This document shows positions 60,094 through 64,000 of a DNA stretch of 64,000 nucleotides, piece after piece. The notes under the pieces were generated by a model. That model made no database searches. It was not told where the DNA came from and saw only the letters and a program-made list of their open reading frames with translations. Source of the DNA: Paracoccaceae bacterium (GTDB taxonomy: Bacteria; Pseudomonadota; Alphaproteobacteria; Rhodobacterales; Rhodobacteraceae). Location: the NCBI GenBank assembly GCA_018222585.1, contig JAAFAB010000005.1:62001-126000 (forward strand). The letters are read 5' to 3'. Position 1 is the stretch's first letter; every line of letters begins with the position of its first letter. The position numbers and the translations under genes were made by a program.

Positions 60094-61356
60094 ATGACCA
60101 TTCTGCAGATCGCCTCTCTGCTCATCGTGCTGGCGGCCGGTTTCGGCACCGTGAACTACTTCTTCCTGCGCTTGCCGTCTTCCATCGGCATCCTGCTGGT
60201 GGCGCTGGCCACCTCGTTGACCATGCTGGGCCTCGACATGGCCATTGCCGATTTCGCCCTGGCCGACCAGATCCGCACCCTGGTGCTGGGCATCGACTTC
60301 TCGGATGCGCTGCTGGAGGGGATGCTGGGGCTGCTGCTGTTTGCCGGGGCGCTGCATGTCAAGCTGTCGGACCTCAGGGCGCAATGGCCGGTGGTGCTGC
60401 TGATGGCGACACTGGGGGTCGGGGTCTCGACCGTCATCGCGGGGGTGGGCTTCGCCTGGGTGACGGGGATGCCGCTGCTGGTGGCGCTGGTCTTCGGGGC
60501 GCTGATCTCTCCCACCGATCCGGTTGCGGTGCTGGGCGTCCTGCGCGAGGCCAACCTGCGCCGCAGTCTGGAAACCACCATCGCCGGCGAAAGCCTGTTC
60601 AACGACGGCGTGGGCTACGTGGTCTACCTGGTCCTGGTCGGCATCGCCTTCGGCGCGACGGGCGGACATGGCGGCGCCGGCGAGGGCAGCGAGCTGGCCC
60701 ATGCCGCGCAGCTTTTCCTGCGCGAGGCGGTCGGCGGCGCGGTGATCGGGCTGGTGCTGGGCTATCTGGTCTTCCGCGTCATGCGCCGCATCGACGATCC
60801 CTCGCTCGAGGTGCTGATCACCCTGGCGCTGGCCTTCGGCGGATACGAGCTGTCGGTGGCGCTGCATGTCTCGGCGCCGATCATGGCGGTCTGCGCCGGC
60901 CTGCTGATCGGCGACATCGGCGCCCGGCATGGCATGTCCGAGAAGACCCGCGACTACGTGGAAACCTTCTGGCACCTGATCGACGAGATCCTCAACGCGG
61001 TGCTCTTCCTGCTGATCGGGCTGGAGGTCTTCGCGGTGCAGCTGGAACCCAACTATTTCGCCGCCGCCGCCCTGGCGATCGGGCTGGGGCTGGTGGCGCG
61101 TCTTGGCGCGGTGGCCCTGCCGCTGCTGCTGCTGAAACCCTTCCGCGACTTCGGCCCCGGCACCCTGCAGATCATGACCTGGGGCGGGCTGAAGGGCGGC
61201 ATCTCGGTCGCCCTCGCCCTGTCACTGCCGGAAAGCGAGTGGAAGCCGCTGATCCTGACGGCGACCTACGCGGTGGTGATCTTCTCGATCCTCGTGCAGG
61301 GGCTGACCGTCGGCAAGCTGGCGGCCAAGGTGGGACGGGAACCCGACCTGGTGTGA
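60094..61356 (+). CDS. Sodium/proton antiporter (NhaP, CPA1 family)
   Basis: A 420-residue cation:proton antiporter with about twelve helices. The transport motif is ALISPTDPVAVLGVL with the Asp of the ion site, followed by ESLFNDGVGYVVYL, which holds the conserved Asn-Asp pair. It exchanges Na+ or K+ for protons. The ATG at 60094 is chosen because helix 1 follows; an ATG at 60061 is possible. A GTG of the following DUF1697 gene overlaps its stop. Confidence 0.93.
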   Translation: MTILQIASLLIVLAAGFGTVNYFFLRLPSSIGILLVALATSLTMLGLDMAIADFALADQIRTLVLGIDFSDALLEGMLGLLLFAGALHVKLSDLRAQWPVVLLMATLGVGVSTVIAGVGFAWVTGMPLLVALVFGALISPTDPVAVLGVLREANLRRSLETTIAGESLFNDGVGYVVYLVLVGIAFGATGGHGGAGEGSELAHAAQLFLREAVGGAVIGLVLGYLVFRVMRRIDDPSLEVLITLALAFGGYELSVALHVSAPIMAVCAGLLIGDIGARHGMSEKTRDYVETFWHLIDEILNAVLFLLIGLEVFAVQLEPNYFAAAALAIGLGLVARLGAVALPLLLLKPFRDFGPGTLQIMTWGGLKGGISVALALSLPESEWKPLILTATYAVVIFSILVQGLTVGKLAAKVGREPDLV

Positions 61357-61874
61357 GGTGGATCGTCCTGCTGCGCGCCGTCAATGTCGGAGGGACGGGC
61401 AAGCTGCCCATGGCGCCGCTGCGCGCGGCGCTTGCCGAGGCGGGCGCCGGCAAGGTCGCAAGCTACATCCAGAGCGGCAACCTGCTGTTCGACCTCGGCC
61501 AGCAGGATCCGCAGGCGGTGGCGGACTGGACCTGCGACGTGATCGAGGGGCACGCCGGCTTCCGCCCCGGCGCGGTGGCGCTGAGCCCGGCCGAGCTGCG
61601 CGCCGCCCACGAGGGCCTGCCCTTCGCCGGGGCAGATCCGAAGATGACTCACCTCGGCTTCTTTCGCGGCACGCCGTCGGCGGATGCACTGGACCGGCTC
61701 GTGCCCTTCTGCAGCCAGGGCGAGGAGACGGCCCTCGGCCCGCTCTGCCTCTGGCTGCATACGCCGAAGGGCATCGGGCGCTCGAAGCTGTCGGGAAAGA
61801 TCGAGGGCGCGCTCGGCCGGCCGGTGACGATGCGCAACCTGAACACGGTCGACAAGCTGCTCTCGCTCGCCTGA
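61353..61874 (+). CDS. DUF1697 family protein
   Basis: A 173-residue DUF1697 protein. Family hallmarks are the N-terminal WIVLLRAVNVGGTGKLPM and YIQSGNLLFDL, and the late IGRSKLSGKIEGALGRPVTMRNLNTVDKL. It has no known function; the fold is small and soluble. The GTG start at 61353 overlaps the antiporter stop (GTGTGA), so it is co-translated with it. Homology begins exactly at this start. Confidence 0.92.
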   Translation: MRWIVLLRAVNVGGTGKLPMAPLRAALAEAGAGKVASYIQSGNLLFDLGQQDPQAVADWTCDVIEGHAGFRPGAVALSPAELRAAHEGLPFAGADPKMTHLGFFRGTPSADALDRLVPFCSQGEETALGPLCLWLHTPKGIGRSKLSGKIEGALGRPVTMRNLNTVDKLLSLA

Positions 61875-61966
61875 GCTGCACCGCGGCGGATCTTGAAGGC
61901 TTGCGCCCGGCCCCGCAAGCGGTCACAAGGGCGCCTGACCTTTCAAGAAACTCGCAGGGCCTTCCC

Positions 61967-62857
61967 GTGACCACCCGCCAAGACATCCTGCGCGCCGTCC
62001 TCTGGATGAGCGGCGCCGTGGCCTCCTTCCTGACCATGGCCTTTGCCGGGCGGGCCCTGTCGACCTCGCTGGACACCTTCGAGATCATGACCTGGCGGTC
62101 GCTGACCGGGGTGGCGATCATGGTCGCGATCATCACCGCGCGCGGGGCCTGGGGGCGGATCAGCACCCGCCGCATGGGCCTGCACATCGGGCGCAACATC
62201 GCCCATTTCACCGGCCAGAACCTGTGGTTCTACGCCGTCGCGGTGATCCCCGTGGCCCAGGTCTTCGCGCTGGAGTTCACCTCGCCGCTGTGGGTGCTGG
62301 TGCTCTCGCCGCTGGTGCTGGGCGAGAGGCTGACCCTGATGCGGGTGCTTGCGGCCGGGCTCGGCTTCCTCGGCATCCTGATGGTCACCCGCCCCGGCAC
62401 GCAGGAGCTCTCGCCCGGCGTCATCGCCGCCGCCTGCTGCGCGATCGCCTTCGCGCTGACCATGGTCACCACCAAGCGGCTGACCCGCGACGTGCCGACC
62501 CTGTCGATCATCTTCTGGATGACCGTCACCCAGACCGTGATGGGGCTGATCTGCGGCGGCTACGACATGGACTTCGCCCTGCCGACCGCGCAGACCCTGC
62601 CGCTGCTGGTCCTGGTCGGCTGCTGCGGCCTGCTGGCCCACTTCTGCATCACCACCGCGCTCAGCTTCGCGCCCGCGACGGTGGTCGTGCCCATCGACTT
62701 CACCCGCCTGCCGCTGGCCGCACTGCTGGGCGTGCTCTTCCTGGGAGAGCCCTTCGACATCTGGGTGCTGGCCGGCGCCGTGGTGATCTTCGCCGGCAAT
62801 GTCGTCAACATCCGCTCCGAGACCCGGCCCCGGCTGCTGACCCCCGACGTGAACTGA
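61967..62857 (+). CDS. EamA/DMT-family transporter
   Basis: A 296-residue membrane protein with ten helices in two EamA repeats (FLTMAFAGRALSTSLDTFEIMTWRS; later ALSFAPATVVVPIDFTRLPLAALLGVLFLGEP). It follows the drug/metabolite transporter family, which exports or imports small metabolites such as amino acids or nucleotide sugars. The start is read as GTG at 61967. It lies 92 bp after DUF1697 and before a 280-bp gap. The substrate is not known. Confidence 0.9.
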   Translation: MTTRQDILRAVLWMSGAVASFLTMAFAGRALSTSLDTFEIMTWRSLTGVAIMVAIITARGAWGRISTRRMGLHIGRNIAHFTGQNLWFYAVAVIPVAQVFALEFTSPLWVLVLSPLVLGERLTLMRVLAAGLGFLGILMVTRPGTQELSPGVIAAACCAIAFALTMVTTKRLTRDVPTLSIIFWMTVTQTVMGLICGGYDMDFALPTAQTLPLLVLVGCCGLLAHFCITTALSFAPATVVVPIDFTRLPLAALLGVLFLGEPFDIWVLAGAVVIFAGNVVNIRSETRPRLLTPDVN

Positions 62858-63029
62858 TCGCCTGCCCGTCGCTCCCGCGCTCAGATCCGGCTCGCGGGCT
62901 GGGGGCGTGCTGCAGCGAGGCGAAATTTTCCGCACCGCAGCGTAACTTGGCCGTTTTCCGGGGGCCCGGGCCGGCTCCCATGGTCGCGATATTGCAACCG
63001 CGCCACAGCTGGCGCCAAATAACGCCACG

Positions 63030-63053
63030 TTACGTAGCCTTCCCCCCACGTAA
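63030..63053. promoter_or_regulatory. Candidate operator upstream of fadL-like gene
   Basis: TTACGT (63030-63035) and ACGTAA (63048-63053) form a perfect 6-bp dyad with a 12-bp centre. The ACGT half-site also repeats directly at 63027-63030 and 63032-63035. The site lies about 85 bp before the start and about 175 bp after the EamA gene. No regulator is known from sequence. Confidence 0.35.
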
Positions 63054-63137
63054 ACCTCTCAGCATGATTGCAGCAGCCCCTGTCGCGGCTCTAGGCTTGA
63101 TCCACGCAGACGCAGGTCTGAGTTGGGAGGAGACATC

Positions 63138-64000
63138 ATGAAACTTCAAGCTGGCGCCCTTCTGGCGCTACTCGGCGCGACGACGGCCCATGCGGGCGGG
63201 ATCGAGCGGACCAGCCAGTCCGCAATGCTGCTCTTTGCCGAAGGGAACCGGTTCGAGCTCAGCTTCGGCTCCGTCGACCCGTCGCTGACCGGCGTGGACG
63301 GAGCAACCAACAGCATTTCCGACGTTGGCAAGGGCTACACCCTGCCCAGCTTCGGGCTGAAGATGGACGTGACCGATCGCGTGGCCCTGGCCATGATCTA
63401 CGACACCCCCTTCGGGGCCGATGTGGAATATGACTACGGCGGGGCGAGCCAGTTGCTGAATGGCACGGCCGCCCAGGCGGACGTGCGCGCCCTGACCCTG
63501 CTGGCCAAATACCAGGCCACGGACCGGGTCAGCGTCTACGGCGGCATCCGCCACCAGAACGCCGAGGGCGAGATCACCCTGGACGGCCTGGCCTACGGCG
63601 GCCCGCCGCCGGGCGGTCTTTCCGGCTACTCGGTCGAGCTGAACGACGGCTCGGGCACCGGCTACGTGCTGGGCGCCGCCTACGAGATCCCCGAGATCGC
63701 GTTCCGCCTGGCGCTGACCTACAACTCGGAAATCAGCCATGACTTCGACACCGTCGAATACGGTCTGGCCGCTTCCGGCATTCCCGGCACGCTGACCTCG
63801 AAGACCCCCGAGAGCTGGCATCTCGAGTTCCAGAGCGGCATCGCCGAGGACACGCTGCTGATGGCCAGCATCCGTCACGTCAAGCATTCGCAGTTCAAGG
63901 TGCGGCCGCCGACCGCGAACCGCGATCTGGTCAGCCTCGAGGATAGCACGACCTACCAGCTGGGCATCGGGCGTCGCTTCACGCCGAAGCTGGCCGGCTC
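63138..64000 (+). CDS. FadL/OmpP1-type outer-membrane transport protein (5' part)
   Basis: The gene runs off the window; 287 codons are visible. A signal peptide (KLQAGALLALLGATTAHA) is followed by GGIERTSQSAMLLFAEGN, the usual start of the OmpP1/FadL/TodX family, whose N-terminal hatch plugs the barrel. Strand-turn patterns (YDTPFGADVEYDYGG, VSVYGGIRHQNAEG, HLEFQSGIAEDTLLMASIRHVKHS) continue through the visible part. It takes up long-chain fatty acids or other hydrophobic compounds. GGGAGGAGA precedes the ATG. It ends at the window edge without a stop. Confidence 0.9.
   Translation, partial: MKLQAGALLALLGATTAHAGGIERTSQSAMLLFAEGNRFELSFGSVDPSLTGVDGATNSISDVGKGYTLPSFGLKMDVTDRVALAMIYDTPFGADVEYDYGGASQLLNGTAAQADVRALTLLAKYQATDRVSVYGGIRHQNAEGEITLDGLAYGGPPPGGLSGYSVELNDGSGTGYVLGAAYEIPEIAFRLALTYNSEISHDFDTVEYGLAASGIPGTLTSKTPESWHLEFQSGIAEDTLLMASIRHVKHSQFKVRPPTANRDLVSLEDSTTYQLGIGRRFTPKLAG

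Noticed and set aside
59748-61352. A long plus-strand frame leading into the DUF1697 gene
   Set aside because: It runs out of frame over the EEP and antiporter genes; DUF1697 homology begins exactly at the GTG at 61353.
1-64000. CRISPR array, prophage, integrative element or toxin-antitoxin pair
   Set aside because: No regularly spaced repeats, integrase, phage structural genes, attachment-site duplications or paired small toxin/antitoxin genes were seen.
1-64000. tRNA or rRNA genes
   Set aside because: I found no cloverleaf with a TTCGA arm or rRNA-like stretch in the gaps; a covariance-model search would be decisive.

Overview
This is a GC-rich, densely coded stretch of an alphaproteobacterial chromosome, most likely Rhodobacterales (Rhodobacter/Roseobacter group). 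Supporting signs are the overlapping che operon with a STAS-type first gene, the trkA-trkH-hfq-hflX order, the lptF-lptG-lptD-surA-rsmA operon, the DUF4167 and prmC/prfA block, the eukaryote-type NADP isocitrate dehydrogenase, and the patatin/3-hydroxybutyrate dehydrogenase pair. I found no rRNA, tRNA, CRISPR array, prophage, transposase or plasmid functions. Most genes are housekeeping or metabolic.

Layout: 1-4867 is the end of a chemotaxis operon (STAS fragment, cheY, cheA, cheW, cheR, a second cheY, and a small protein with a CheZ/CheT-like DxxxQ motif). A long non-coding gap (4868-5646) leads to a LuxR-type autoinducer-binding regulator with no luxI nearby. 6.7-11.2 kb holds, all on the minus strand, an MFS exporter, rpsB-tsf and a HupE/UreJ-like membrane protein. 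11.5-14.1 kb is the pseudouridine breakdown pair psuK-psuG followed by a DUF502 membrane protein. 14.2-16.1 kb (minus) is patatin plus bdhA. A strong intrinsic terminator then sits in the gap before a YejA-type peptide-binding protein and probably ends a small minus-strand RNA. 18.3-24.3 kb carries a CsbD-like protein, an XRE-cupin regulator divergent from an acyl-CoA synthetase/FrnE pair, a Bcr/CflA exporter and icd. 24.4-30.3 kb holds a soluble triple-PAS chemoreceptor, a PfpI protein, two tandem YitT-like proteins with an SMR transporter, and a beta-hydroxyacid dehydrogenase. 30.4-37.7 kb holds a penicillin-acylase homologue, trkA-trkH and hfq-hflX. 37.8-40.4 kb (minus) has a cytochrome c, holC and pepA. 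40.6-47.4 kb is the LPS transport/outer-membrane assembly operon ending in rsmA, without the pdxA often found between surA and rsmA. 47.4-53.6 kb has DUF4336, DUF4167, prmC, prfA, a small secreted Cys-rich protein, agmatinase and an M20 amidohydrolase. 53.7-64 kb has mazG, an iron-binding periplasmic protein, a nucleoside hydrolase/GNAT pair, selO, a YjdF-like membrane protein, an EEP-family hydrolase, an NhaP antiporter/DUF1697 pair, an EamA transporter and the start of a FadL-type porin.

The most interesting non-routine items are: the DxxxQ protein closing the che operon; the candidate small RNA at about 16223-16300; a dispersed extragenic repeat (three places, once as a perfect 25-bp head-to-head inverted repeat that also supplies the 3' end of a small secreted-protein gene); paired GGTAAGG dyads downstream of luxR; a duplicated 3' end of the cytochrome gene; and a 13-bp tandem repeat in the pepA/lptF divergent region. 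No multi-gene system of wholly unknown type stands out.
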